This document shows, one piece after another, positions 7,322 through 17,585 of a DNA stretch of 23,687 nucleotides. Under the pieces are notes generated by a model. The model searched no databases. It saw only the letters and a program-made list of their open reading frames with translations, and was not told the origin of the DNA. The stretch comes from an uncultured Collinsella sp. (GTDB lineage: Bacteria > Actinomycetota > Coriobacteriia > Coriobacteriales > Coriobacteriaceae). The number at the start of each line of letters is the position of its first letter. Position 1 is the stretch's first letter. Made by a program: the position numbers and the translations under genes. The DNA lies in NCBI GenBank assembly GCA_900554255.1, contig USGN01000002.1:1-23687 (forward strand), written 5' to 3'.

Positions 7322-7351
7322 GTTCACATCAAAGTGAACTAAAGTTATAGA
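7322..7351 (+). promoter_or_regulatory. rbsK promoter with overlapping dyad operator
   Basis: TTCACA (7323-7328) and TATAGA (7346-7351), spaced by 17 nt, make a plausible housekeeping promoter. The dyad GTTCAC-6 nt-GTGAAC (7322-7327 and 7334-7339) covers the -35 and spacer, a typical position for a repressor operator. Confidence 0.5.
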
Positions 7352-7414
7352 GGTGAGAGAGTGCACGATCGACGGCCGACGGTGGGCATAAGGCCCGCAG
7401 ATGAGGAGGTTTCC

Positions 7415-8377
7415 ATGGCAGATCGCGGCATCGTTGCGGTGTTCGGCAGCATGAACATGGACCTTTCGGTGGCGTGCGAGCGCATGCCGCGCGCGGGCGA
7501 GACAGTCGGTGGCAGCGGTTTTATCACCAACGCCGGTGGCAAGGGCGCTAACCAGGCCGTTGCCGCCGCGCGCATGGGTGCGCGCACGTGCATGATTGGC
7601 GCGGTCGGCCGCGACGCGTTCGGTGCATCGCTCGTGGCGGGGCTCCAAGATGCTGGCGTGGACTGTGACTTTGTGGCGCGTCGCGATGACGTGGAGACAG
7701 GCACGGCGACCATCATTCGCTGCGAGGGCGACAACCGCATCGTGCTGTCGCCGGGCGCCAACCATGCACTCGCGGGCGAGGACGTTGCCTGCGCGCTGGG
7801 GCGTCTGGTGGCCGATGGGCTCGACGGAGACGCCAGCGATATTGCCCCGGCTGCCGGAAGCGTCTTTATCGCCCAGGGCGAATGTGACCTTGCAGCGACT
7901 GCCGAGGCGCTTTTTTGCGCTCACGAGCTGGGGTTCTATACGATCTTTAATCCAGCGCCTGCCTGTGAGTTGCCTGCGGAGGCCTGGCCTGCGGTCGACT
8001 TGGTCTGCCCCAACGAGACTGAGTGCCAGGTTCTGACGGGTATCCTGCCCAAGGACGATGAGAGCTGCGCCGCGGCGCTCAATGCCCTGCTCGCCAAGGG
8101 TGCCGGGGCTGCGGTCATCACGTTGGGCGGCGCCGGCTCGGTTACGCTCGGCGATGGCGGTGATCTGCTGCGCATGCCGGCACTTTCGAGCACGGTAGTC
8201 GATACCACGGCCGCCGGCGATACGTTTATTGGCGCGTTGGCAGCGGCTCGCCTAGAGGGCTTGCCGCTCTTTGAGTGCATGGCGGCGGGTGCACGCGCTT
8301 CGGCGGTGACGGTGTCGCGCTTGGGCGCGCAACAGTCGATTCCCACGCGCGCCGAAGTTGAACATTGGTTTGGTTAA
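7415..8377 (+). CDS. rbsK: Ribokinase (PfkB family)
   Basis: 320 aa; ATP-dependent phosphorylation of D-ribose to ribose 5-phosphate in the cytosol. Start ATG 7415 follows AGGAGGT by 4 nt; a longer GTG-started version would begin before the Shine-Dalgarno and is rejected. Family marks: N-terminal VFGSMNMDLS (Asn14, Asp16 for sugar binding), GGKGANQAVAAARMG (41-55), NPAPA (179-183), CPNETE (198-203), VITLGGAGS (234-242), and DTTAAGDTFIGA (263-274) with catalytic Asp269; the usual DTTGAGD has one Gly replaced by Ala. Another PfkB sugar or nucleoside kinase is possible, but the overall pattern is ribokinase. It is 30 nt upstream of a nucleoside hydrolase gene, giving a logical path: nucleoside to base plus ribose, then ribose 5-phosphate into the pentose phosphate pathway. 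Confidence 0.9.
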   Translation: MADRGIVAVFGSMNMDLSVACERMPRAGETVGGSGFITNAGGKGANQAVAAARMGARTCMIGAVGRDAFGASLVAGLQDAGVDCDFVARRDDVETGTATIIRCEGDNRIVLSPGANHALAGEDVACALGRLVADGLDGDASDIAPAAGSVFIAQGECDLAATAEALFCAHELGFYTIFNPAPACELPAEAWPAVDLVCPNETECQVLTGILPKDDESCAAALNALLAKGAGAAVITLGGAGSVTLGDGGDLLRMPALSSTVVDTTAAGDTFIGALAAARLEGLPLFECMAAGARASAVTVSRLGAQQSIPTRAEVEHWFG

Positions 8378-8407
8378 ACGATAAAGACGGAGAAGCGGAG
8401 TAGAACA

Positions 8408-9378
8408 ATGGCAATCAAGAAGCTGATCCTTGATCTGGATATGGGCGTGGACGATGCGATGGCGCTTGCCTATGCCATCGCGAGCCCCGAGGTGGAGCTC
8501 GTGGGCATCACCACGTGCTTTGGCAACGTGCGCGTCGAGCAATCGGCGCACAACTGCCTGGCAGTGCTCGATCTGCTGGGTCGCCCCGAGATTCCGGTGT
8601 ACCTGGGCGCCGATCGTCCCATTAAGGCGACTGAGCCCTATACACCGCCGGCGTCCACCACGCTCATCCACGGCAAGAACGGCATTGGCGGGGCGAGCCC
8701 GCGTCGCCGTACGAGCCGGTGGGGGCGACGTCGGCCGACGGTAACGCGGCGGTCGATTATCTGATTGATGCCGCGCGCACCTATGGTCCCGATCTGATCT
8801 ACGTGGCGACCGGCCCGCTCTCCAACCTGGCACTTGCCTTGGAGCGCGATGCGGCGGCGATGATGTCTATCGGTCGCGTCGTGGTGATGGGCGGCGCCCT
8901 TACCGTGCCCGGAAACGTGAGCGCGGGTGCCGAGGCCAACATGGCAAGTGATCCCGAGGCGGCCGATGCCGTGCTGCGTTCGGGCCGCAAGCTCACTATG
9001 GTGGGTCTGGATGTGACGCATCGCGTGGTGCTCACGCGTCGCGACATTGCCGGCTGGACGGGCTCGGGCACCATGGCCGGTTGCGCGTTTGCGAGCATGG
9101 TGGAGCACTACATTGGCTCGTACGAGATGAACGCACCCTACCTGGGTGGCTGTGCGCTGCACGATCCTCTGGCCGTTGCCGTGGCGATCGACCCTACGCT
9201 CGTGGGTGCGCTCGGCTGCAATCTGCGTGTTGATCTGCTAGGCGAGTATCGCGGCCGCACCATTTGCGACGAGCGCCGCCTATCCGATCCGGACAAGAGC
9301 GCGCTTGTGGCGCTGACCGTGGATGCCCCGCGCTTCCTGTCCGAGTTCAAGACACGCATGGCCCTCGTCCTGGGCTGA
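8408..9378 (+). pseudogene. Inosine/uridine-preferring nucleoside hydrolase, interrupted by a one-base frameshift
   Basis: Two overlapping frames together make one IUNH-family protein of about 323 aa, the normal length. The first (8408-8764) starts at ATG 8408 behind GCGGAG and carries DLDMGVDDAMAL (calcium/ribose-binding aspartates) up to HGKNGIGG. The second frame continues as EPASPYEPVGATSADGNAAV, then YVATGPLSNLALAL, VVMGGAL, EANMASDPEAADAV, GLDVTHRV and LHDPLAVAVAIDP. The switch is at about 8691-8697: one extra G in the GGGGCGAG stretch would restore a single frame. No other damage is seen, so this is either a very recent inactivation or a sequencing error. An intact enzyme would split nucleosides into base and ribose, feeding the upstream ribokinase. 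Confidence 0.9.
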
Positions 9379-9506
9379 TCCGCAAGATTGAGACGGCCTC
9401 CCAATCGTTTCAACGCTTCCAAAACCGTTCACGGACGATATGCTACCGTTGGTCGGCTGTGGACGGTGCTCCCCGCGAAGATATGGGCTATCATTCTTTG
9501 CTGCGC

Positions 9507-9535
9507 GGACTGTTACTTCTAGGGAGGCATGCCCG
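9507..9535 (+). promoter_or_regulatory. Upstream RAT-like antiterminator element
   Basis: GGACTGTTACT followed by GGGAGGCATGCCC resembles the 29-nt ribonucleic antiterminator consensus (GGATTGTTACT, then GCAGGC and ACC). It lies 43 nt upstream of a second, closer match. A small stem (GAGGC with GCCTC) follows, but no U-tract. Confidence 0.4.
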
Positions 9536-9549
9536 CGCCTCGATACAAC

Positions 9550-9613
9550 GGATTGTTACTGGTAAGGCATGACCGCGATAGCTCGGCTAGTTGCAGTCAT
9601 GCCTTTTCTTTTT
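9550..9613 (+). promoter_or_regulatory. LicT-type RAT overlapping a conditional terminator
   Basis: GGATTGTTACT at 9550-9560 exactly matches the start of BglG/LicT-family RAT sites and runs on to GGCATGACC (9566-9574). Its 3' half is the left arm of a terminator: AAGGCATGAC (9564-9573) pairs perfectly with GTCATGCCTT (9596-9605), followed by TTCTTTTT. The RAT fold and the terminator are therefore mutually exclusive, the standard attenuation switch for beta-glucoside operons. LicT bound to RAT would allow read-through into its own gene and the PTS/glucosidase genes. Confidence 0.85.
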
Positions 9614-9638
9614 GATAATTCCGAAAGGAGGTTCAATA

Positions 9639-10478
9639 ATGCTTGCGATTAAAAAGCTCAACAACAATGCCGTTCTTTGCCGCGACGGGCAGGGGCGCGA
9701 CGTGATCGCCATGGGCAGGGGCGTCGGGTTTGGGGGAGAATTTCCCCGCGAGCTGCCGCTCTCTAAGATTGAGCATACGTTTTATGACATCGACCCCAAA
9801 GGGCAGGACGTCATGCGCGACCTTCCTTCTGAGATCGTGATGTTCACGGCCAAGGTGATGGACATCGTCGCCAACGAGCTGCCCTATGATCTGTCGACCA
9901 AGGCGACATTGTTCATGGCCGATCACCTGTCATTTGCGGTGGAGCGCGCGCAAAAGGGTTTTCGTATTGCGATGCCTCTCGCCTATGAAGTGCGCGAGAC
10001 ATATCCTAAGGAATACAAAGCGGCGCAGTTTATCGTTATGAGGCTCGAAAAGGAGCTTGGTGAACGACTTCCCAAAGAAGAGATTGCCAGCATTGCCATG
10101 AATCTCGTCAATGCGCGGGTTGTTCAGGCCATCGAGACCGCGAGCAAACCCACCAAGCAGTTTGACGATATGCTAGAAGATGTCACTGAGATCGTCGAGA
10201 GTGATTTTCGCATCATCGTTGACCGCGATTCCTACGATTTCACTCGCTATGCCACGCATCTGCGGTACCTGTTCAAGCGCATTCAAGCCGGCGAGTCGCT
10301 GAACAGCGCCAACATGCAGATGTACAAGAACTTTCGTGAGGAGTTTCCGCAGTTGGCAGAGTGCGTGAAGCATATCGGTTCCTATTGTCGTGAAACGTGG
10401 GACGCCACGCTCTCCGAGGAGGAGGAACTCTATCTGATGATCCATCTCAACCGGATCATCTCCAAAAAAGGATTGTAA
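9639..10478 (+). CDS. licT: LicT/BglG-family transcriptional antiterminator
   Basis: 279 aa. Start ATG 9639 is set by AAGGAGGT 6 nt upstream; an earlier TTG lies inside the terminator stem and is rejected. Residues 1-55 are the RNA-binding CAT domain (IKKLNNNAVL, VIAMGRGVGFG, SKIEHTFY). PRD1 spans about 65-170 and PRD2 about 175-279. In LicT, PTS-dependent phosphorylation of paired histidines in the PRDs controls dimerisation and RAT binding. Here His96 (ADHLSFA) and both PRD2 histidines (207 in ATHLRYL, 269 in MIHLNRI) are present, but the second PRD1 position reads Asn155 (IAMNLVNA instead of IALHIVNA). It is preceded by its own RAT/terminator and followed by the EIIBC gene after 70 nt, so autoregulation is expected. 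Confidence 0.93.
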   Translation: MLAIKKLNNNAVLCRDGQGRDVIAMGRGVGFGGEFPRELPLSKIEHTFYDIDPKGQDVMRDLPSEIVMFTAKVMDIVANELPYDLSTKATLFMADHLSFAVERAQKGFRIAMPLAYEVRETYPKEYKAAQFIVMRLEKELGERLPKEEIASIAMNLVNARVVQAIETASKPTKQFDDMLEDVTEIVESDFRIIVDRDSYDFTRYATHLRYLFKRIQAGESLNSANMQMYKNFREEFPQLAECVKHIGSYCRETWDATLSEEEELYLMIHLNRIISKKGL

Positions 10479-10548
10479 CCCGTAGCCATTCGGGGCATGA
10501 CCTTTGCCGATTCGAACAGTAAGCCAAGATTGTGCAAAGGAGCCAATG

Positions 10549-13562
<3,014 letters not shown>

Positions 13563-13615
13563 TAACGTTAAGATGGACAAATGCGCCCGTTGGGGGAATA
13601 GTCGCGCCACTTTGC

Positions 13616-13649
13616 TTGACAACAGGCTAAACTAGCTAATAAACATTTA
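13616..13649 (+). promoter_or_regulatory. Candidate lacI-type gene promoter with operator-like dyad
   Basis: A perfect TTGACA -35 sits at 13616-13621; the best -10 (TAATAA, 13637-13642) has a short 15-nt spacer. The near-palindrome TAAACATTTA (13640-13649) overlaps the -10 and resembles LacI-family half-site geometry, consistent with self-repression. The -10 assignment is weak. Confidence 0.4.
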
Positions 13650-13744
13650 CTCTTCTGTTTAGATTGAATTTGCGGTCGTTTAGTTGCCGAGCCACGGGGC
13701 GGTCAAGCCACGATGCTCGGCCGCGACCGATGCTAGGGAGAACG

Positions 13745-14755
13745 ATGGCTAAAGCAAGCGTCCGCGAGATCAGCCGCATTACCGGCTTTTCGCCCGCAAC
13801 CGTGTCCAACGCGCTCAACCGCAAGCGCAGCGTGAGCGAGGAGACCGCCAAGGTCATCCTGGAGTGTGCGCAGTCGCTCGGCTACCAGCAGTCGACGCAG
13901 CTCGAGAGCATCCAGTTTGTGCTTGCGCGCAAGACGGCCGCCATCCTGGACGAGAGCACCTTCCATCCCGCGGTCATCGAGGGCGTGGAGCGCCAGGCGC
14001 GTCGCCACGGCATGAGCACGAGCTTTGTCACGCTCGACTTTAGCGATCTTGACGCTGTGCGCCCGCAGGTCGAGGGCCTGATCGCCGATCCGTCCGCCGC
14101 TATCGTGCTGATGGGTACCGAGCTGGGCGAGGAGGACTACGCCCTGTTCGCCAACGCCGCCGCCCACCTGATCGTGCTCGACGGCTGGAGCGATCGCCAA
14201 TACTTTGATGCCGTGGTCATTGCCAACACCGATTCGGTACTGCGCGCCGTGGACTACCTTATCGAGAAAGGTCACAAGCAAATCGGCTATCTGGCGGGCG
14301 CCCTTCGCATCCGCAACTTTAAGGACCGCGAGCGCGGCTATCGCCAAGCGCTTGAGGATGCGGGCCTCGAGGCCAATCCGGCATGGCGTGTCACGCTGGG
14401 CACCACGCTCGAGGGCGCTTATCGCGATATGGGCGCGTGGCTCGACAGCGTCTCGCACGACGACCTGCCGACGGCTTTCTTTGCCGAAAACGACGTGCTC
14501 GCCGTGGGTGCCATGCGCGCGCTCAACGAGCACGGTATTCGCGTGCCCGAGGATGTCTCGATCATCGGCTTTGACGACCTGTCGTTGGGCGCCTTTTCCA
14601 ACCCGCCGCTCACCACGGTGCACGTTCCCAAGCACGAGGTGGGCGAGATCGCGGTGCGCCGCCTGGTGGGCAACATCCGCAATCCCAAGAGCTATACCTG
14701 CAAGACGGCCGTATCGACCTATTTTGTCGAGCGCCAAAGCGTGCGCGAGATCTAG
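13745..14755 (+). CDS. LacI-family transcriptional regulator
   Basis: 336 aa. ATG 13745 follows AGGGAG by 4 nt and places the helix-turn-helix at the N-terminus as expected (SVREISRITGFSPATVSNALN, about residues 5-25, then the hinge-helix region up to residue 50). An earlier ATG at 13730 is possible. Residues 58-330 are a periplasmic-binding-protein-like sugar-sensing domain, with GYLAGALRIRNFKDRERGYRQAL, AFFAENDVLAVGAMRAL and VSIIGFDDLSLGAFSNPPLTTV as usual landmarks. It lies 182 nt downstream of the glucosidase gene with its own promoter, so it probably controls local sugar genes, but which ones is not shown. Its G/C-ending codon use is closer to the core genes than to the upstream beta-glucoside genes. 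Confidence 0.9.
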   Translation: MAKASVREISRITGFSPATVSNALNRKRSVSEETAKVILECAQSLGYQQSTQLESIQFVLARKTAAILDESTFHPAVIEGVERQARRHGMSTSFVTLDFSDLDAVRPQVEGLIADPSAAIVLMGTELGEEDYALFANAAAHLIVLDGWSDRQYFDAVVIANTDSVLRAVDYLIEKGHKQIGYLAGALRIRNFKDRERGYRQALEDAGLEANPAWRVTLGTTLEGAYRDMGAWLDSVSHDDLPTAFFAENDVLAVGAMRALNEHGIRVPEDVSIIGFDDLSLGAFSNPPLTTVHVPKHEVGEIAVRRLVGNIRNPKSYTCKTAVSTYFVERQSVREI

Positions 14756-14790
14756 TCGGAACGGCGCCAGACCCCAGAGCGGAAAAGTCC

Positions 14791-14816
14791 TTCTAGATTA
14801 CCTAGAATGATTTTTC
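14791..14816 (+). terminator. Weak terminator-like hairpin after the LacI-type gene
   Basis: TTCTAG (14791-14796) pairs with CTAGAA (14802-14807) across ATTAC, followed by TGATTTTTC. The stem is short and A/T-rich, so efficiency is doubtful. Confidence 0.45.
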
Positions 14817-14854
14817 TGGGACGGGGATTTAAAACTCATTGATCCCCGTCCCGG
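14816..14854. repeat. GGGACGGGG intergenic hairpin, first unit
   Basis: GGGACGGGGAT (14818-14828) pairs with ATCCCCGTCCC (14842-14852) across a 13-nt loop, with a further C-G pair outside. The arm sequence is reused in the next unit, so this is a repeat family rather than a one-off terminator. Confidence 0.6.
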
Positions 14855-14863
14855 GTAGCTCAT

Positions 14864-14934
14864 TTGGGACGGGGCTTTTTTGACTGGTATGATTGGTGCG
14901 ACCATTCGAACCAGCTAAAAGAGCCCCGTCCCAA
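14864..14934. repeat. 71-nt imperfect palindrome built on the same GGGACGGGGCT arm
   Basis: The outer 13 bp (14864-14876 with 14922-14934) are perfect. The inner arms continue through T/A pairs, then CTGGT (14884-14888) with ACCAG (14910-14914), then TGGT with ACCA (14894-14897 with 14901-14904), so nearly the whole segment folds into one long hairpin. It ends 10 nt before the luxS Shine-Dalgarno, so in the RNA it would lie in the luxS leader. Confidence 0.6.
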
Positions 14935-14957
14935 TTTAACTACCGAGAGGATCTGCC

Positions 14958-15446
14958 ATGGAGCGCATCGCGAGTTTTTCCGTTGACCATCTGCTGCTTG
15001 AGCCCGGCGTGTATGTGAGCCGCATCGACCGCGATCCGGCGACCGGCGCCGCCGTCACCACTTTTGACCTGCGCCTGACCACGCCCAATAAGGAGCCGGT
15101 TATGAACACGGCCGAATGCCACACCATCGAGCACTTGGGCGCGACGTTCCTTCGCAATCATGCCGAGTGGTCGAGCCGCATTGTCTACTTTGGTCCCATG
15201 GGCTGCCGTACGGGCTTTTACCTCGTCGTGTTTGGCGAGGTGACGAGCGAGGAGATTCTGCCGCTCGTGCGTGAGCTGTTCGAGTTTGTCGCTGGCTTTG
15301 AGGGCGATATCCCCGGTGCCGCTCCCGAGGAGTGCGGTAACTACCTGGACCAGAACCTTCCCATGGCAAACTGGCTCGCGCGCCGCTACCTCGACCGCGA
15401 CTTGGCCGATATCGACGAGAATCACCTGCACTATCAGCAGGCGTAA
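14958..15446 (+). CDS. luxS: S-ribosylhomocysteine lyase LuxS
   Basis: 162 aa, normal size. It splits S-ribosylhomocysteine into homocysteine and DPD, the precursor of autoinducer-2, within the activated methyl cycle. ATG 14958 follows GAGAGGAT by 5 nt. The metal ligands are His55 and His59 (ECHTIEHLGATFLRN) and Cys126 (EECGNYLDQNL); catalytic Cys83 is in GPMGCRTGFYL. All key residues are present, so it should be active. It appears to be a single-gene unit, with the palindrome-rich region upstream and a terminator downstream. Confidence 0.97.
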   Translation: MERIASFSVDHLLLEPGVYVSRIDRDPATGAAVTTFDLRLTTPNKEPVMNTAECHTIEHLGATFLRNHAEWSSRIVYFGPMGCRTGFYLVVFGEVTSEEILPLVRELFEFVAGFEGDIPGAAPEECGNYLDQNLPMANWLARRYLDRDLADIDENHLHYQQA

Positions 15447-15478
15447 GGCTGCTTGCAGGAATAACGTTTGTGCCAGAA

Positions 15479-15506
15479 GCGCTCCCTCTTTGCGGAGCGC
15501 ATTTTT
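15479..15506 (+). terminator. Rho-independent terminator of luxS
   Basis: GCGCTCC (15479-15485) pairs with GGAGCGC (15494-15500) across an 8-nt loop, followed by A and five T. Confidence 0.85.
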
Positions 15507-15534
15507 ATACCGAGTGCTCAAAACAGAATGAAAT

Positions 15535-15549
15535 TGTTCTAGAATGTTC
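15535..15549 (+). promoter_or_regulatory. Candidate promoter region of the DUF4867 gene
   Basis: TAGAAT (15540-15545) is a good -10; no clear -35 is seen at 17 nt. TGTTC occurs at 15535-15539 and again at 15545-15549, exactly one helical turn apart and flanking the -10, which could be a regulator site. Confidence 0.4.
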
Positions 15550-15579
15550 ATACTGTCACACAAACGAACAGGAGCGAAC

Positions 15580-16224
15580 ATGCATATCTACTCTGTCTCT
15601 GATCCCGAGTTCAAATCCTATGGCAACGTTTGGGATAACGTTCCGTCCGAGCTTACGTCGCCCGTGCTCGAGGCGCTTGCCTCCACGCCCATCCCCGAGG
15701 GCAGCAAGTACGTAGCAAGCGCGCCGGAGCTCGAGGGCGTCGAGGATGCCGACAAGCTTGGCTTTCTCATGTTTGGCGGCCGCCCCTTCCAGCTGGGCTG
15801 GTGCAACGGCCACAACACGCGTCTCAACTGCCTGGAGTACCACCGCGCGAGCGAGTTCAACCTGGGTGCACGCGACTTTATCCTGCTCGTGGCACATCGC
15901 TGGGAGATCGAGGACGGCAAGCTCGATACCGCGTGCGTCAAGGCGTTCCGCGTGCCGGCCGGCACGCTTGTTGAGGTTTTCAACACCACGCTTCACTACA
16001 CGCCCTGCATGGTCGACAACGGCGGCTTCCAGGTGATGGTGGCGCTGCCCGCCGGCACCAACGGCCCGCGCCCCGAGGCTGCAGCCGACATGCCTGCCGC
16101 CGGTGACAGCTACTGCTACTGGAAGGCCGACAAGTGGGTTCTCTGCCATGCTGACAGCCCCAAGGCTGCCGAGGGCGGCTACGTAGGTCTCATCGGCAAG
16201 AACCTCGACATCGCCGTGGACTAG
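15580..16224 (+). CDS. DUF4867-family cupin-like protein
   Basis: 214 aa. ATG 15580 is 5 nt after AGGAG. I recognise the family from MHIYSVSDPEFKSYGNVW at the start, then LGWCNGHNTRLNCLEYHRASEFN, ILLVAHRWEIEDGKLDT, VPAGTLVEVFNTTLHYTPC and GFQVMVALPAGTN. The motif set (CLEYHR, Glu and His spaced as in cupins, and TTLHYTPC) suggests a metal-binding beta-barrel, maybe acting on a sugar or sugar acid. To my knowledge no biochemical role is settled for the family. It has its own promoter behind the luxS terminator. Its last 19 codons and the following region are duplicated 1.4 kb downstream, on the far side of the ATPase gene. Confidence 0.8.
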   Translation: MHIYSVSDPEFKSYGNVWDNVPSELTSPVLEALASTPIPEGSKYVASAPELEGVEDADKLGFLMFGGRPFQLGWCNGHNTRLNCLEYHRASEFNLGARDFILLVAHRWEIEDGKLDTACVKAFRVPAGTLVEVFNTTLHYTPCMVDNGGFQVMVALPAGTNGPRPEAAADMPAAGDSYCYWKADKWVLCHADSPKAAEGGYVGLIGKNLDIAVD

Positions 16225-16415
16225 AACCTTTCGTCTCGATCTGTAACATCTAGCGGGCTAAATCGTCTCTACCTGTTACAGATCGAGACATACCGTAGAG
16301 GCCGCCCGAAAATCTCGATCTGTAACACCAGGCCCGATTTTGGCGGCCTAACTGTTACAGATCGAGACAAACCGGGCCCAATCCACCACAAAGGCGCCTG
16401 TCCCCATTGTGGTGG
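16168..16415. repeat. Direct repeat copy A, including the DUF4867 3' end and three hairpins
   Basis: This copy runs from the last 19 codons of the DUF4867 gene to the ATPase stop. It contains hairpin 1 (16233-16248 with 16274-16289, perfect 16 bp, arm GTCTCGATCTGTAACA), hairpin 2 (16313-16327 with 16353-16367, 15 bp, same arm, with an inner AGGCC/GGCCT stem) and hairpin 3 (CCACCACAA 16383-16391 with TTGTGGTGG 16407-16415). It matches 17586-17837 closely by eye along its full length. Hairpin 3 lies 5 nt past the ATPase stop and could end that minus-strand message. Confidence 0.85.
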
Positions 16416-16419
16416 CTGC

Positions 16420-17526
16420 CTAGAGCTGGCTGCGCAGATAGTCAGCCATATATGGAACAGCGAAACGCACGTAACCGCGGCGCGCTTGTTCGATAACGCC
16501 GGCGTCGATGAGGCGACGGCGATACTTTTGCGCATAGTCGGGTGTGACTGACATGCGCTTCGCTACATCGGAAATGCGCGACGCAGTGTCTTCGTCATCA
16601 GCCATTGCGGCGAGAAACGCAACATCTTGGTCCGATAGCGCGGCGAGCGTCGTTTCACAAACATCGTTTTCGAAATCGGCCTTTGACGCCTCGATTGCTC
16701 CGTCGACTTGCTCTGGCGTTACGTGTTCTCCTGCCTGGCAACGATTGGCGATGTTGTAGCCGATGAGCTGCAGCATGTAGGGCGAGCCCTGAGTTGCGCG
16801 AGCAGCGTCCAGCCGAAGATTGCCTGGAATATCAAGGTCGAGCTCTTCGAAAGCTCGCTGATAGTAGGCATCCACATCTCCAACTGAAAGCGGTTCGAGC
16901 GTGACCTTGCGTGCGCGGTTGAGAAATGTCAGTACGCGGTCGTTGAGTGTCGCGGAGACTGCTCCCGGGAGGCCCGCCATGACGAGCGCGACGTTGAGCC
17001 CTTCGCCGACCAGCTCTTGATAGGCGGTGACGAGCTGTCTGATCTCGGGCGAATTGGCCTGGAGCTCATCGATGAGGATGAGGATGCCGTGTCCCTGCTC
17101 GGTCAGCTTGCGCGCCAGCTGCGTGAGCTTGAACTGAAAGCTCTTGGTTTCCTGCACATCGCGCGTGAACTCAAGGCCGGCTGAGAAGCCGAAGACGCTC
17201 AGGCTGCCGCCCGCAAGTTTGGGGAGACGATGCTTGTTGGCGTAGGGCTCGCCCGCTTCCTGGATCTTCTCAACAATGCGCTCGAGCATATCCTCGGAGG
17301 CTACGGTGGGCGTGGCGACAACAAAGCCGAGCTTGCGTGCGCGATCGGCAAGTTCCCACAGCAGAACCGTTTTGCCGCTGCCTCGCTGGCCGAGCATGAG
17401 CATAGCCCGGTCTCGATTGCCCGGCTCCTGCTCAAGGCCGGAGATGAATGTCGAAATCACGCTCCCGCGCCCCACCAGATAGGACGGGCGATTTCCAAAT
17501 GAGGGGGAGAAGATGGTTTCAGTCAT
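16420..17526 (-). CDS. AAA-type P-loop ATPase with C-terminal winged helix
   Basis: 368 aa. The ATG (17524-17526, complement) has AAGGAGA just upstream. Walker A is GQRGSGKT (46-53), Walker B is ILILIDE (148-154) and a sensor-1-like stretch, ALVMAGLPG, follows (180-188). The C-terminal 80 residues read as a winged helix (ISDVAKRMSVTPDYAQKYRRRLIDAGVIE, then RGYVRFAVPYMADYLRSQL). It resembles the AAA_16/ORC-Cdc6-like or STAND-type ATPases found as scattered accessory genes. A DNA-linked, toxin or defence role is possible, but nothing here proves one. No partner gene is adjacent. It lies opposite to its neighbours and between two direct repeats, strong signs of an acquired or relocated gene. Confidence 0.85.
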   Translation of the reverse strand: MTETIFSPSFGNRPSYLVGRGSVISTFISGLEQEPGNRDRAMLMLGQRGSGKTVLLWELADRARKLGFVVATPTVASEDMLERIVEKIQEAGEPYANKHRLPKLAGGSLSVFGFSAGLEFTRDVQETKSFQFKLTQLARKLTEQGHGILILIDELQANSPEIRQLVTAYQELVGEGLNVALVMAGLPGAVSATLNDRVLTFLNRARKVTLEPLSVGDVDAYYQRAFEELDLDIPGNLRLDAARATQGSPYMLQLIGYNIANRCQAGEHVTPEQVDGAIEASKADFENDVCETTLAALSDQDVAFLAAMADDEDTASRISDVAKRMSVTPDYAQKYRRRLIDAGVIEQARRGYVRFAVPYMADYLRSQL

Positions 17527-17527
17527 G

Positions 17528-17575
17528 AGTCTCCTTTCCTTTTTTTCCTATTTTTTCCTTTTTTCCCTATTCAGT
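17528..17575 (-). other. Polypurine leader upstream of the ATPase gene
   Basis: On the minus strand the 48 nt before the start are almost only A and G, with several GGAAAAAA-type units and the Shine-Dalgarno at the end. This is unlike any other leader in the window. It may act as an extended ribosome-loading site or reflect foreign origin. Confidence 0.45.
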
Positions 17576-17585
17576 CAAATATCCC

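Noticed and set aside
9389..9420. cre-like catabolite operator upstream of licT
   Set aside because: The best match (TGAAACGATTGG on the minus strand) has the wrong spacing between TG and CG for a cre site.
13733..14737. 334-codon minus-strand open frame opposite the LacI-type gene
   Set aside because: Shadow frame; the plus strand has a full LacI-family protein with a proper Shine-Dalgarno.
16274..16280. TGTTAC in the hairpin arms as RAT antiterminator sites
   Set aside because: Only the TGTTAC core is shared; the GGATTGTTACT start and GGC...ACC end of RAT elements are missing and the sites lie between convergent genes.
16233..16367. CRISPR-like spaced repeats
   Set aside because: The repeats alternate in orientation and form hairpins with similar, not unique, spacers; no cas genes nearby.
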